NCBI GenBank assembly: GCA_027460525.1
Contig: JAPZAS010000032.1
Coordinates: 62,001 to 126,000 of the forward strand
Source: Candidatus Methanoperedens sp.
GTDB lineage: Archaea > Halobacteriota > Methanosarcinia > Methanosarcinales > Methanoperedenaceae
Direction of reading: 5' to 3'
Length of the DNA: 64,000 bases
Shown here: in pieces, positions 1 to 8,754 of the stretch
How the letters are laid out: every line of letters begins with the position of its first letter
How positions within the stretch are numbered: position 1 is the first letter of the stretch
The notes under the pieces: generated by a model
Told to the model about the DNA's origin: nothing
Database searches by the model: none
The model's input: the letters and a program-made list of their open reading frames with translations, nothing else
Position numbers and translations under genes: made by a program

Positions 1-825
1 ATCAAATGGGGGACATTTAGTTCCGAAGAAGCAGCATATCTCTGGCTCTGTCTGGAAAATGGCATGAGCGTATTTATGTGCGGGGAAACAGCCAGCGGCA
101 AAACGGCTGCTTTGAATGCCACGCTCATATTCATAGACCCCAAAGCCAAGATATACAGCGCAGAAGATGCCACCGAAGTCACCCCTCCGCATGATGTATG
201 GCAGCAGCTTGCCACAAAAGAGGATGGAGCAGAGGAATCACAGGTTCACATGTTTACCCTCCTTAAGGCAGCACTTCGCTCGCGTCCCAATTATATTATA
301 GTAGGTGAGATACGGGGCGTGGAGGGTGCAGTGGCATTTCAGGCAATGCAGACAGGTCATCCTGTTATGGCAACGTTCCATGCATCATCGGTAAAAAGGA
401 TGATACAGAGGTTTATAGGCAACCCGATAAACGTCCCGGTCACGTTCATAGATAACCTCAACGTATGCGTGGTACTTCATGCCATGTACAGGAACGGCAT
501 GCTGATAAGACGTATAACGGCAGTGGAAGAACTTGAAGGGTACTACGAAGAAGCCGGCGGCGTGATAACGCGAGCCGTTTTCGAATGGAATCCTTCAACC
601 GACAAACAGGATTTCAGGGGATTGAATAACAGCTATATCCTCGAAGAAAAGATTGCAGCAAGGCAGGGTTACACGGATAAACGAAAAATCTATGAGGAAC
701 TTGCAACCAGGGCAAGGATTCTTGATGCGATGGTTGAAAACGGGGTATTCGATTTTATGAAGACGTTTGAAATCGTGAAAGCATACCGGGAAAAAGGTCT
801 TGAAGGGATTCCTTTTGCAGTTTGA
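1..825 (+). CDS. Type IV filament/archaellum-type secretion ATPase, 5'-truncated by window edge
   Basis: The reading frame is open from base 1, where it encodes IKWGTFSSEEAAYLWLC, which matches the middle of the next gene, so the gene starts left of the window. Seen: Walker A GETASGKT near base 85-110, Walker B-like IIVGEIRG near base 295, and a C-terminal helical region. These are the marks of FlaI/TadA/VirB11-type hexameric ATPases that power pilus or archaellum assembly at the cytoplasmic membrane face. It lies 6 bases upstream of a paralogue and is probably in one operon with it. The Asp-box region reads EDATE where the neighbour has EDTAE, so the two copies may not be equivalent. The function of this particular copy is inferred. 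Confidence 0.9.
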   Translation: MKWGTFSSEEAAYLWLCLENGMSVFMCGETASGKTAALNATLIFIDPKAKIYSAEDATEVTPPHDVWQQLATKEDGAEESQVHMFTLLKAALRSRPNYIIVGEIRGVEGAVAFQAMQTGHPVMATFHASSVKRMIQRFIGNPINVPVTFIDNLNVCVVLHAMYRNGMLIRRITAVEELEGYYEEAGGVITRAVFEWNPSTDKQDFRGLNNSYILEEKIAARQGYTDKRKIYEELATRARILDAMVENGVFDFMKTFEIVKAYREKGLEGIPFAV

Positions 826-831
826 GGCACC

Positions 832-2427
832 ATGACACTTGAAGAGGCTGTCAAAAATAATCCCCATCTTGGGAAATACCTCCGTGAATTCCAGGAAAAA
901 AACGGCACGATACCAGAGTTTGTTCCGCAGCTCTCAAGGGATATAGATAAGAAAAACGTTAATGCGATTTATCCTGTGGGAGACCCGATTTTCATTCATA
1001 TTTACGGAACCCCAAAAGCCCCTGCTATTTATTATTCGATAGAACCTGAGATGACAGAGGTCGAAAAAAGCAAATATGAAGAAATTTTAGGCATAATTCT
1101 GAAAAAAACACCGCAAGAACCTGCAGCAGAAAACTCGGAAAAACTCAGAGAACATTTCAGGAGGCTTCTTGAAAAAATAACTGTTATAGGAGAAAATATA
1201 AGAGACAAGGAGAAAGTTGCATTAACAGAAGAGCAGTTTAAAAAAATCAAATATTTTATCGACAGGAATGTAGTAGGTCACGGTATAATCGAACCCATTA
1301 TTCGCGACCCTTATCTCGAAGATATTAATAATATAGGCAAGCAAAATATATTCGTGGTGCATAAAATTTTTGGCATGATGGAGACGAACATTTTTTTTCC
1401 GTCGGATGATGAACTTGATGAATGGATGAGGGTGATGAGTGAGCGCATTGGAAGACCTGTGAGTGATTTCAGACCAATCGCGGATGGCGCTTTGCCCGAC
1501 GGTTCCCGTATCAATATAATCTACAGCCGCGAAGTAAGCAGGCGTGGCAGCTCGTTTACCATGAGAAAGTTCAATGCCATTCCAACAAGCGTGACGCAGC
1601 TCATAAAATGGGGCAGCATCAGTGCAGAGATAGGGGCTTACCTCTGGCTTTGTCTTGAAAACGGCATGAACGTCTTCGTGAGTGGTGAGACAGCCAGTGG
1701 AAAGACAACGGCACTTAATTCCATACTGCCCTTTATAGATTCAAAGGGCAAAATATACAGCGTCGAGGACACAGCCGAGGTCATTTCCCCGCAGGCAGTG
1801 TGGCAGCAGATGATTACCCGTGAGACAGGTCCGAAAAATTCGCAGGTGGATATGTTCTCGCTGCTGAAGCTGGCTCTTCGGTCGCGTCCTACTTACGTAA
1901 TCGTAGGTGAAATCAGGGGCGTAGAGGGAGCGGTGGCATTCCAGGCGATGCAGGCTGGTAATTCTGTCATGGCAACATTCCACGCCTCGTCTGTAAAGAA
2001 ACTCATCCAGAGAATTACAGGCGACCCCATTAAGGTGCCTGTTACTTTCATCGATAACCTGAACGTGGTGCTAATCCTGCAGGCAGTTTACAGGCAGGGC
2101 GTGTTTCTGCGCAGATGCATCTCGGTTGAGGAAATAGAAGGGTATCAGGAAGAATCAAAGGGCGTTGTAACAAGAGCGGTTTTCCAGTACGACCCTATCC
2201 ATGATAAGCATCATTTCAGGGGATTGAACAACAGCTACATCCTTGAAAATCTCGTGGCTCAAAAACTTGGATATACTGATAAAAAAAAGATTTACAAAGT
2301 GCTTGAAATCAGGGCAAAAGTGCTTGAAAAAATGGCAGAGCTGAACATAACTGATTATTATAAAGTAAAAGATATAATATGGGCTTTCGAAAGAAACGGA
2401 GTTGATGGGCTTCCTTTTGTACTATAG
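832..2427 (+). CDS. Type IV filament/archaellum-type secretion ATPase (FlaI/TadA family)
   Basis: Full-length 531-residue ATPase. An N-terminal domain (about 1-200) precedes the RecA-like core with Walker A GETASGKT at residues 285-292, an acidic box with EDTAE near 310, and Walker B VIVGEIRG near 357. Length and order fit archaeal FlaI/TadA proteins. It is the second of two tandem paralogues and is followed after 7 bases by a FlaJ/TadC-like membrane protein, the usual ATPase-platform pair of archaeal type IV filaments. No FlaH, FlaF/G or pilin gene is visible in the window, so whether this drives an archaellum, an adhesive pilus or another filament cannot be decided here. Confidence 0.92.
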   Translation: MTLEEAVKNNPHLGKYLREFQEKNGTIPEFVPQLSRDIDKKNVNAIYPVGDPIFIHIYGTPKAPAIYYSIEPEMTEVEKSKYEEILGIILKKTPQEPAAENSEKLREHFRRLLEKITVIGENIRDKEKVALTEEQFKKIKYFIDRNVVGHGIIEPIIRDPYLEDINNIGKQNIFVVHKIFGMMETNIFFPSDDELDEWMRVMSERIGRPVSDFRPIADGALPDGSRINIIYSREVSRRGSSFTMRKFNAIPTSVTQLIKWGSISAEIGAYLWLCLENGMNVFVSGETASGKTTALNSILPFIDSKGKIYSVEDTAEVISPQAVWQQMITRETGPKNSQVDMFSLLKLALRSRPTYVIVGEIRGVEGAVAFQAMQAGNSVMATFHASSVKKLIQRITGDPIKVPVTFIDNLNVVLILQAVYRQGVFLRRCISVEEIEGYQEESKGVVTRAVFQYDPIHDKHHFRGLNNSYILENLVAQKLGYTDKKKIYKVLEIRAKVLEKMAELNITDYYKVKDIIWAFERNGVDGLPFVL

Positions 2428-2434
2428 GTGAACA

Positions 2435-4081
2435 ATGTTAAAAAAAGCATTCGAATGTATGGACATGACCCAGGAGCAATACACGAAGAAGTTTGCTCTG
2501 CCTATTGCAGGTATGGGTGTTCTTTTCCCGCTCATCATGCTTCTAGTTGCACCAAGCCTTGTATCAGGCATATTCCTGTACGTGCTTTTACTTGTTCCCG
2601 TGATCTGTATAGGACTTGTAATTTTTTATCCCCTTTCCGTGATGGGTGCCAAGAAAAGTGAGATTGACCTGAACATGCATTATTATATCACGCATATGGG
2701 CGTGCTGGCAGCATCCAATATGGCAAGGAAGGAGGTTATTCATCATCTTTCCATGCATGAAGCGTACGGCTATCTTGCCACGGAAACAGGTAAGATTTAT
2801 TCATTGATGAACGACTGGAATCTCAGCCTTGCCCAGGCTTGCAGGTTTATTGCGAAAAGAACACCCTCAGCGATTTTTGCGGATTTTCTCGATAGACTGG
2901 CGCATTCTGTCGAAGCGGGAGAGGCCTTTGACGAATTTGTATGGACGGAACAGAAAGTCGTGATGAATGAATTCGACACCATGTATAAGAAATCCCTCGG
3001 TGAAATCTCAATGACAAAAGAGATATTCGTTGCAATGATGACCGCACTCATCTTCCTTACATCGATCTCACTGATAATGCCTGTAATAACTGGTATGTCG
3101 CCGCTTATTCTCATGGGGGGCTCTATTGTGACATTCCTTGGGGCTGAAGGGGTTATTGTGTATGTCATGAAAACGAAGGCGCCAAAAGATAAAATCTGGC
3201 ACACACTTAATATCGAAACAGAGGCAGAAAGGGTTATCCGTATGTCTTTTCCGATTTCTATAATCGGAACCACAGTTCTGTCAGTCGTATTATTGCTCTT
3301 TGGGGGAGGACTCCCGGTTACCATAATGATTGCAATAGCCCTATCTCCCCTTGCCATAACAGGGTACTATGCCAGAAGGGAGGAAGAATCGATAAAAAGA
3401 AAAGATGATAATTTTTCTCAATTCGTGCGTGCCCTCGGCTCAACTTCGGGAGCAAGAGGCGGTATTATCCGCGAATCGCTCCGCAACCTGACCTACCATG
3501 ATTTTGGTCCCCTCACTCCTGAGGTCAATGATTTATACAAACGGCTTGAGACAAGAATCAATAAATATATGTCCTGGAATTATTTTGCAGCAGGTACGGG
3601 CAGCAACCTCATCGAGCGGTTCGCCACGATATTTGCAGAAGGAATCGATATGGGAGGGAAACCAGAAGTTATCGGCGAGATAATCGGGGACAACTTTATG
3701 CGCATTATATCATTGAGAAAACTTCGTTATTCTCTGGCAACAAGCCTTGTTGGGGAAGTATATGGATTGACAGGCGGAATTGCCTTCACCATGTTTCTCA
3801 CGCTCGGGATTGTCAAGATGCTTATAAATATATTTTCAGGTACCGACATGCCTGCCGGAATGGCCTCGATTATTTCTCTGTCCGGTGTCGTTGATATAAA
3901 TCTGCTTGCACTGTTGCTTATGAGCATGATGGTAGGGCACTCTTTGCTATGTGCACTCATGTTAAGGGCTGTGGATGGGGGCAGTGTTTTCAATTCTTAT
4001 ATTCATTTTGTGGGCATGGTATGGCTTTCTGCTATTGCAGCAGAGGTTTCGTTTGCCGCGATGCTCCACATGCTGGGATGA
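2435..4081 (+). CDS. FlaJ/TadC-like filament assembly platform protein
   Basis: 548 residues, integral membrane. Hydrophobic segments occur near residues 25-70, 195-250, 275-310 and in the last 120 residues, separated by two cytoplasmic helical T2SSF-type domains. This duplicated T2SSF arrangement and length are typical of archaeal FlaJ. The protein anchors the filament base and couples to the ATPase encoded immediately upstream. Start chosen at 2435 (MLKKAFECMD), which follows the ATPase stop by 7 bases; a 77-residue ORF beginning at 2428 in another frame is a shadow. Membership of the filament family is secure, the filament type is not. Confidence 0.88.
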   Translation: MLKKAFECMDMTQEQYTKKFALPIAGMGVLFPLIMLLVAPSLVSGIFLYVLLLVPVICIGLVIFYPLSVMGAKKSEIDLNMHYYITHMGVLAASNMARKEVIHHLSMHEAYGYLATETGKIYSLMNDWNLSLAQACRFIAKRTPSAIFADFLDRLAHSVEAGEAFDEFVWTEQKVVMNEFDTMYKKSLGEISMTKEIFVAMMTALIFLTSISLIMPVITGMSPLILMGGSIVTFLGAEGVIVYVMKTKAPKDKIWHTLNIETEAERVIRMSFPISIIGTTVLSVVLLLFGGGLPVTIMIAIALSPLAITGYYARREEESIKRKDDNFSQFVRALGSTSGARGGIIRESLRNLTYHDFGPLTPEVNDLYKRLETRINKYMSWNYFAAGTGSNLIERFATIFAEGIDMGGKPEVIGEIIGDNFMRIISLRKLRYSLATSLVGEVYGLTGGIAFTMFLTLGIVKMLINIFSGTDMPAGMASIISLSGVVDINLLALLLMSMMVGHSLLCALMLRAVDGGSVFNSYIHFVGMVWLSAIAAEVSFAAMLHMLG

Positions 4082-4090
4082 GGAATAAAA

Positions 4091-4279
4091 ATGGTATCAA
4101 AACAATTTACAACGCTCAGTATGTTAATGCCTGTAGCGATGTCCATAGGAACGCTGATTTCCGTATACGCATACAAGAACTCATATCAAAGCCTGGCATT
4201 GGTAACAATGGCAGGAACCGCACTATTAATTATATTGCTGTTCTACACATATGGCAGAAGCAGAAAAAAGATCAAGTAA
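4091..4279 (+). CDS. Small two-helix membrane protein
   Basis: 62 residues with two predicted transmembrane helices (about 9-28 and 34-54) and a basic C-terminus SRKKIK. It starts 9 bases after the FlaJ-like gene, so is probably in the same operon, and its last 8 bases overlap the convergent FlaD/E-domain gene. I do not recognise the family. Position suggests an accessory part of the filament base. It carries no class III signal peptide that I can recognise, so it is not obviously a pilin. Confidence 0.6.
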   Translation: MVSKQFTTLSMLMPVAMSIGTLISVYAYKNSYQSLALVTMAGTALLIILLFYTYGRSRKKIK

Positions 4280-5354
4280 CCAGGATTTCACTGCTGCGGA
4301 TAATCTTGTCAATATCCCGCTCAAGTCTTGAAATTATATTCTTATCTATCTTTTTACCTTTTAATTGTTCTATAAACAGGAGGGATTTTGTGTGGTCTTC
4401 AGGCAGAAGTTTCCATGTCGGTCTTTCCACATGATAATCTATCCCATTCGCATAATCCATCATTATTGAACTTACTTCTTCGCTTATCCAGCCTATTTCA
4501 ATATAATATTCAAGTATATCGATTAAGTTATTTCGTCCCACCTTTTCCAAAAGGAATTGGATCCAGTTCAGTAGAATGACCGAGGTCTCAGGCCTGTTAT
4601 CAAGAACAGCAAGCCTTACGCCCTGATCTTCGCTGTATCGGGATGCTTCTGATGTTTGCTGTTCAAATGCCTTCGCCGCTTGGGGGATTGTAGAAACCCC
4701 GGACTTTGGCGATTGCATCCCAGGTTTGATGTGTTCCAGAACCTGCCCTGAAACTTTTTCAACCAAAGCCTCTTCATTTACAGCATTTGACTCCGCCATT
4801 TTTTTCAAGTCTTCCATATTGCTTTCAATAGCTTTGAATTTATTATCAAGATCCGTTGTGAGATTTTCTGGTACCTCCGGGGTTTTCTGGCTCAGCTCTT
4901 CTACCTTTTTCTCAATATCAGCCAGCTTTTCAACCATTGGGTTCTCTTTATTATCCAAAAAGGGGTTCACAGTACTGGACACGACTTCATACAGCGACAA
5001 TAATTCCAGGACAGTTTCATCCATCTTGTCCAGCCTTGCCTTAAAATCGTCTATGCCTTTTTTTCCTGACGATACAGCTTGTTCCAGCTTGCTGAACTGT
5101 GACTCGATGTTCTTTACCGCTTCTGCATTGGCTTTTATCTGCTCTGATTTTGAATTTATCATCTCTTCGATTTTTTTGGTAAGCTCTTCGGGGGTTTTTT
5201 TAAGCTCCTCCCTGAGCTTTTCTATTACATCCTGGGATAAGTCGCCACCCTTCGTCTCAGGTGCCACCGAAGCTTTTTTTAGCCTCTCAAGTTTTTTAAT
5301 AAGAGACACTTCGGGCATTGCCAATCCAAATTTTCCCGACAAGTCTTTAAACAT
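4272..5354 (-). CDS. Coiled-coil protein with C-terminal archaellum FlaD/E domain
   Basis: 360 residues. Residues about 30-190 are charged heptad-rich coiled coil (Lys/Glu rich with regularly placed Leu/Ile). Residues about 245-355 match the archaeal flagella FlaD/E domain as I know it: a LDNRPETSVILLNWIQFL stretch, then a VGRNNLIDILEYYIEIGWIS stretch, then a WKLLPEDH motif. In euryarchaea FlaC/D/E form the cytosolic ring around the archaellum motor and receive the chemotaxis signal. Here the gene stands alone and converges on the ATPase-platform operon. It ties that operon to archaellum-like machinery, or shows the domain being used in another filament. Confidence 0.82.
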   Translation of the reverse strand: MFKDLSGKFGLAMPEVSLIKKLERLKKASVAPETKGGDLSQDVIEKLREELKKTPEELTKKIEEMINSKSEQIKANAEAVKNIESQFSKLEQAVSSGKKGIDDFKARLDKMDETVLELLSLYEVVSSTVNPFLDNKENPMVEKLADIEKKVEELSQKTPEVPENLTTDLDNKFKAIESNMEDLKKMAESNAVNEEALVEKVSGQVLEHIKPGMQSPKSGVSTIPQAAKAFEQQTSEASRYSEDQGVRLAVLDNRPETSVILLNWIQFLLEKVGRNNLIDILEYYIEIGWISEEVSSIMMDYANGIDYHVERPTWKLLPEDHTKSLLFIEQLKGKKIDKNIISRLERDIDKIIRSSEILVT

Positions 5355-5550
5355 AGATTTCCTTAACCTTCTCTTAAATAGGTTATAATTATCATCATGA
5401 GATATAATATTATGGGTTTACTATTTAATATTTATTATTATATATTTATTTGGTGTATATATACTCTATCCGTTTTGAGGTTTAAATTCGGATATTGCAT
5501 CCATTTTGCCAGTACAAACAAGAAAAAGTTTAAACCAATAGAATTCAATT

Positions 5551-7203
5551 ATGAGCATAATGAGCATAAAAATTGTAATATGTTTCATAATAATCGGTAT
5601 CCTCCCAATTGCATCTGCCAGCACAACAGATAATGTCTGGGTTGCCAAAAACTCTGGATTTATCAAATCCAACCAATCAATATCCTTTGAGAATTATCTC
5701 ATAAAATCACAAACATTAGATAATACAAAAGCCGCCGTGACCGTTTACAGAGGCGGGAATCCGATAGAAACGAGAGAGTTTTATGTAAACGATTTCAATA
5801 AATACGATACCATCGGAATAACCCTGCTTGGAATTAAGGGGGATTATTCGTGGATAGCAATCAGTAAACCTGAAAATGAAAACATCTGGAGTCCGTTAGC
5901 TAAAACGGTGTTGAAATGGGGCGAGGCATACTCAATCGAAAATTATACTTTCAATATCGACACCCTTGGTAGCGATTCGGTTAACCTTATAGTATCAAAC
6001 AACAGCATGACTGAAACAAATGCTTTTTCAAATAATGGCTCAAAAGACTACGGGGACCTAAGGTTTGTTGTCAGAGATATAAACAGAACAGGTTCTATAG
6101 AGCTTGAATTCTTTACAAATAAGGCTCCTGCCATTCAAGCTGAGGTTGTAACGGATAAGAATGAATATTTTCCGGATGAAACCATTCCTGTTACAATAAA
6201 AATAGCGAGCGATGCTGCCCAGAATATAGTGGGCGTAACTCTGCAAAGCAACCTGAACGCTGAAATCCTGCCAGATAGTTTCGCAGCAACAGGTTTTAAC
6301 GGTACACAGTCCTTCCATTCACAAATAACTAAGCTGCCTGCTGATTCCACACTTACCGTCACTGCAAAAATCGAGACACGGGATTATTACAACAATGCCC
6401 AGGTAATCACAGCGAGCAAGGATGTATTCATCACACCCGAGCTCTCGGTAATAAAACGAGCCCCGACTGATACGGATGACGAAAACGTCACGGTGGAACT
6501 CTATGTTCATAATTCAGGATCGAATAATAAATCAATACATGTCCACGACTCGGTACCGGACGAACTTGCGGCAAAAAAACTGGACTGGGATGTCGAACTT
6601 GGGCCCAAGAATTCCACAACTATTACGTATTATGTAACACCGCAAAGACCTGGATTGTATTTTCTTCCCGCTGCAACTGCACAGTGGGATGGTGGATCAT
6701 CCACTTCTAAAAAAGTGGGAATGACAATGCATATGCCCTACATAAGTATGACTAAAACAGCAGTGAACAATGGCAGCCAGACAGAGGTTAAACTTGTTAT
6801 AAGCAATACAGGTGACAGGAAAGCGAGCGTGAGTGTATCTGATAACATTCCTGATGGTTATCCGGTTGCCAGTGGGATAACAACGATGTCGGGTTTTGTT
6901 GATGGGGGTGGAAGTGCTACCATCACGTATTCCTTGAAGGGTAATATCGAAAAACTTCCAGCAGCAGATGCAACATATCGGGATATTCGCGGCGTCGTAA
7001 GACAAGCACAATCAAATATTGTTGAACCCGGAGCAAAAGGAATTAATGCTAATATGGAGAAAAAAGAAGAAGCATCAACTTTAAATTCCGGGCAGTATGA
7101 GATAATGTCGTTTATGATTACATCGTTCATTGCGATTGCAGGAATTATCGCAGGCGCGGCGCTGATTGTATATTTATTAGCCACAGTTAAAAGGAGGAAA
7201 TAA
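5551..7203 (+). CDS. Exported, C-terminally anchored CARDB/DUF11-like repeat protein
   Basis: 550 residues. An N-terminal hydrophobic signal (residues about 5-22, ending ASAS) is followed by a beta-rich ectodomain with several Ig-like repeats; residues about 190-290, 290-390 and 390-480 carry the pattern of polar beta strands and phrases such as VHNSGSNNKSIHVHDSVPD and VISNTGDRKASVSVSDNIPD that resemble CARDB/DUF11 repeats. A transmembrane helix near 525-545 ends in KRRK. This is a type I surface protein, probably an adhesin or S-layer-associated component. It is followed at once (1-base gap) by a small membrane protein. Placement beside the filament cluster suggests a joint surface role, by inference only. 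Confidence 0.75.
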   Translation: MSIMSIKIVICFIIIGILPIASASTTDNVWVAKNSGFIKSNQSISFENYLIKSQTLDNTKAAVTVYRGGNPIETREFYVNDFNKYDTIGITLLGIKGDYSWIAISKPENENIWSPLAKTVLKWGEAYSIENYTFNIDTLGSDSVNLIVSNNSMTETNAFSNNGSKDYGDLRFVVRDINRTGSIELEFFTNKAPAIQAEVVTDKNEYFPDETIPVTIKIASDAAQNIVGVTLQSNLNAEILPDSFAATGFNGTQSFHSQITKLPADSTLTVTAKIETRDYYNNAQVITASKDVFITPELSVIKRAPTDTDDENVTVELYVHNSGSNNKSIHVHDSVPDELAAKKLDWDVELGPKNSTTITYYVTPQRPGLYFLPAATAQWDGGSSTSKKVGMTMHMPYISMTKTAVNNGSQTEVKLVISNTGDRKASVSVSDNIPDGYPVASGITTMSGFVDGGGSATITYSLKGNIEKLPAADATYRDIRGVVRQAQSNIVEPGAKGINANMEKKEEASTLNSGQYEIMSFMITSFIAIAGIIAGAALIVYLLATVKRRK

Positions 7204-7204
7204 T

Positions 7205-7642
7205 ATGGATATTGCTTCAATTATAATATTTTTTATATATGTTATTTTAATTTTAATGATTCTGGTATACATCTCACCTATACTTTCTTTACTCGTGCTT
7301 ATGCTTGTCCCTGTGGCTTCGGTCTATCTCCTGCCCGGCCTGACAATAGCGTTCTTTAAACAGCAGGAATTCTCATTTGTAGGTATATCCATACAGAATC
7401 TCCACATCCTGCTTTTAATCTGGTCTGCAATTATCGGAGTAGTTGCTTCTACCGAGATCGTATCCTGGTACCTTTTAAAAGAGGAAAAACCCGCACCAAT
7501 GGTCAAGAAGCCAGAAGTGCTGGAAAAACCAGTTGCTGCATCTGTACCTTTAAAACCCGGTGAAGCACAAAAATCAGTAAAGAGTAAAGTAGAGAATCTC
7601 TTGCTTAAACTCGGGAAAATTATGAGCGGAAGAAAGAGCTAA
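7205..7642 (+). CDS. Membrane protein with cytoplasmic tail
   Basis: 145 residues. Hydrophobic helices lie near 4-25, 28-50 and 62-90, followed by a Pro/Lys/Val-rich tail (KPAPMVKKPEVLEKP) and a basic end. The ATG sits one base after the stop of the repeat protein, preceded by AGGAGG (7194-7199), so the two are cotranscribed and probably interact. Family not recognised. The last four bases overlap the convergent CDF transporter gene. Confidence 0.65.
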   Translation: MDIASIIIFFIYVILILMILVYISPILSLLVLMLVPVASVYLLPGLTIAFFKQQEFSFVGISIQNLHILLLIWSAIIGVVASTEIVSWYLLKEEKPAPMVKKPEVLEKPVAASVPLKPGEAQKSVKSKVENLLLKLGKIMSGRKS

Positions 7643-8514
7643 TGATAGTCCTCATGTCCGATCTCCACAGGCTCGCATTCAGCGCATTCGCATTGTAACG
7701 TGGTATGCAATATCCTGAACCTATCCTTTGCCATCCTGCTGATTTTGCTTATTAATATCTCCGTCTGCTGAACATGTATCCTGTCCACGAGAACATGGGC
7801 GCTCATGGCATGGATATTCGAACAGATGCTCCAGATATGGATATCATGTGCGCCTTTGATTCCTTCAATTTCCATCATGGCCTTCGCCAGTGTATCTGCA
7901 TCAACATGCTTTGGCGCGAATTCGAGCAGGATGCGCGCCGAGCCGAATACGAGTTTGAATGCACCGTAAAACAGCATCGCACCGATTAAAATACTAAGCA
8001 CAGGGTCGACAACACTTTTTCCAGTGAAAATGATAATTACTGCGCCTGCTATCACTGCCACTGAAGCGAGAGCATCGCCAATTACATGCAGGTATGCCGC
8101 CTTGATATTGAGATCATGATGCCCGTGCAACTTTAAAGCCGCCCATGTATTGACAATCAATCCTATGGTGGCTATAACCAGCACTTGAACGCCATTTACA
8201 GTCGGCGGTTTCAATATCCTCCCATAAGCTTCATAGAAGATGAAAAATGCAATCCCGATGATCGTCAATCCATTGATCATTGCAGCAAAAATCTCAAATC
8301 TGTGGTAGCCGAAAGTCACGTTCCTGTTGGAAGGACGGGTTGATATTTTTAAGGCACCGTATGAAAGAACTAATGCCACCACATCCATAAATACATGGAC
8401 AGCGTCGGAGAGAAGGGCAAGGCTGCTCGAGATTATCCCGCCTGCGAATTCCAGGATAAAGACGAGTGCGGTGAGGATTATTGCAATCTTCAGATTTTTA
8501 TGAATTTCTTCCAT
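7639..8514 (-). CDS. CDF-family divalent metal cation exporter (CzcD/ZnT type)
   Basis: 291 residues with six transmembrane helices and a C-terminal cytoplasmic ferredoxin-like domain, the cation diffusion facilitator layout. The metal site is readable as H-x3-D pairs: DAVHVFMD in helix 2 and HVIGDAL in helix 5, the zinc-type signature. The C-terminus CECAECEPVEIGHEDYH is rich in Cys/His and may bind metal. It should export Zn2+ (or similar) in exchange for protons. Start at 8514 lies just downstream of a TATA-containing palindrome-like element (8523-8541). Confidence 0.9.
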   Translation of the reverse strand: MEEIHKNLKIAIILTALVFILEFAGGIISSSLALLSDAVHVFMDVVALVLSYGALKISTRPSNRNVTFGYHRFEIFAAMINGLTIIGIAFFIFYEAYGRILKPPTVNGVQVLVIATIGLIVNTWAALKLHGHHDLNIKAAYLHVIGDALASVAVIAGAVIIIFTGKSVVDPVLSILIGAMLFYGAFKLVFGSARILLEFAPKHVDADTLAKAMMEIEGIKGAHDIHIWSICSNIHAMSAHVLVDRIHVQQTEILISKISRMAKDRFRILHTTLQCECAECEPVEIGHEDYH

Positions 8515-8522
8515 GGCATCAA

Positions 8523-8541
8523 TCCGTATTTAAATACTGGG
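8523..8541 (-). promoter_or_regulatory. Imperfect copy of the GTATTTAAATAC palindrome upstream of CDF gene
   Basis: The sequence TCCGTATTTAAATACTGGG shares the GTATTTAAATAC core with perfect palindromes at 9732-9751 and 54119-54138. It holds a TATA-like TTTAAATA and lies 9 bases upstream of the start codon, which suits a core promoter for a leaderless or nearly leaderless transcript. Whether the flanking dyad binds a regulator is unknown. Confidence 0.5.
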
Positions 8542-8596
8542 TCTTAAGGATTGGGGCATGATAAAATATTTCTATCGGTAAAACCACGTAGAGTTC

Positions 8597-8754
8597 ATGC
8601 TCATTGAAGAGATTAAACTTGAAAATGGCAGTGCTCTTGGACTGAAGCTGGATATGCATGCGCCCCAAAAGCCGTTGATGTCTCAGAGGCTGCTAAGAAG
8701 CTCGGCATAACGGTCGGCATGCCTGAAAGAGAAGTTCTTAATAAGATGTTTTAA
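8597..8754 (+). pseudogene. Frameshifted small ORF remnant
   Basis: Translation from ATG 8597 gives MLIEEIKLENGSALGLKLD and soon stops. A shift of one base near 8660-8670 continues as PKAVDVSEAAKKLGITVGMP and ends EREVLNKMF at 8752-8754. The two halves read like one short protein of about 50 residues broken by an indel. Its end overlaps the stop of the convergent CDF gene by three or four bases. The family is not recognised; a sequencing error is an alternative. Confidence 0.35.

Noticed and set aside
2428-2661. 77-residue ORF starting before the FlaJ-like gene
   Set aside because: Wrong frame over the clear FlaJ-like start; no coding character.
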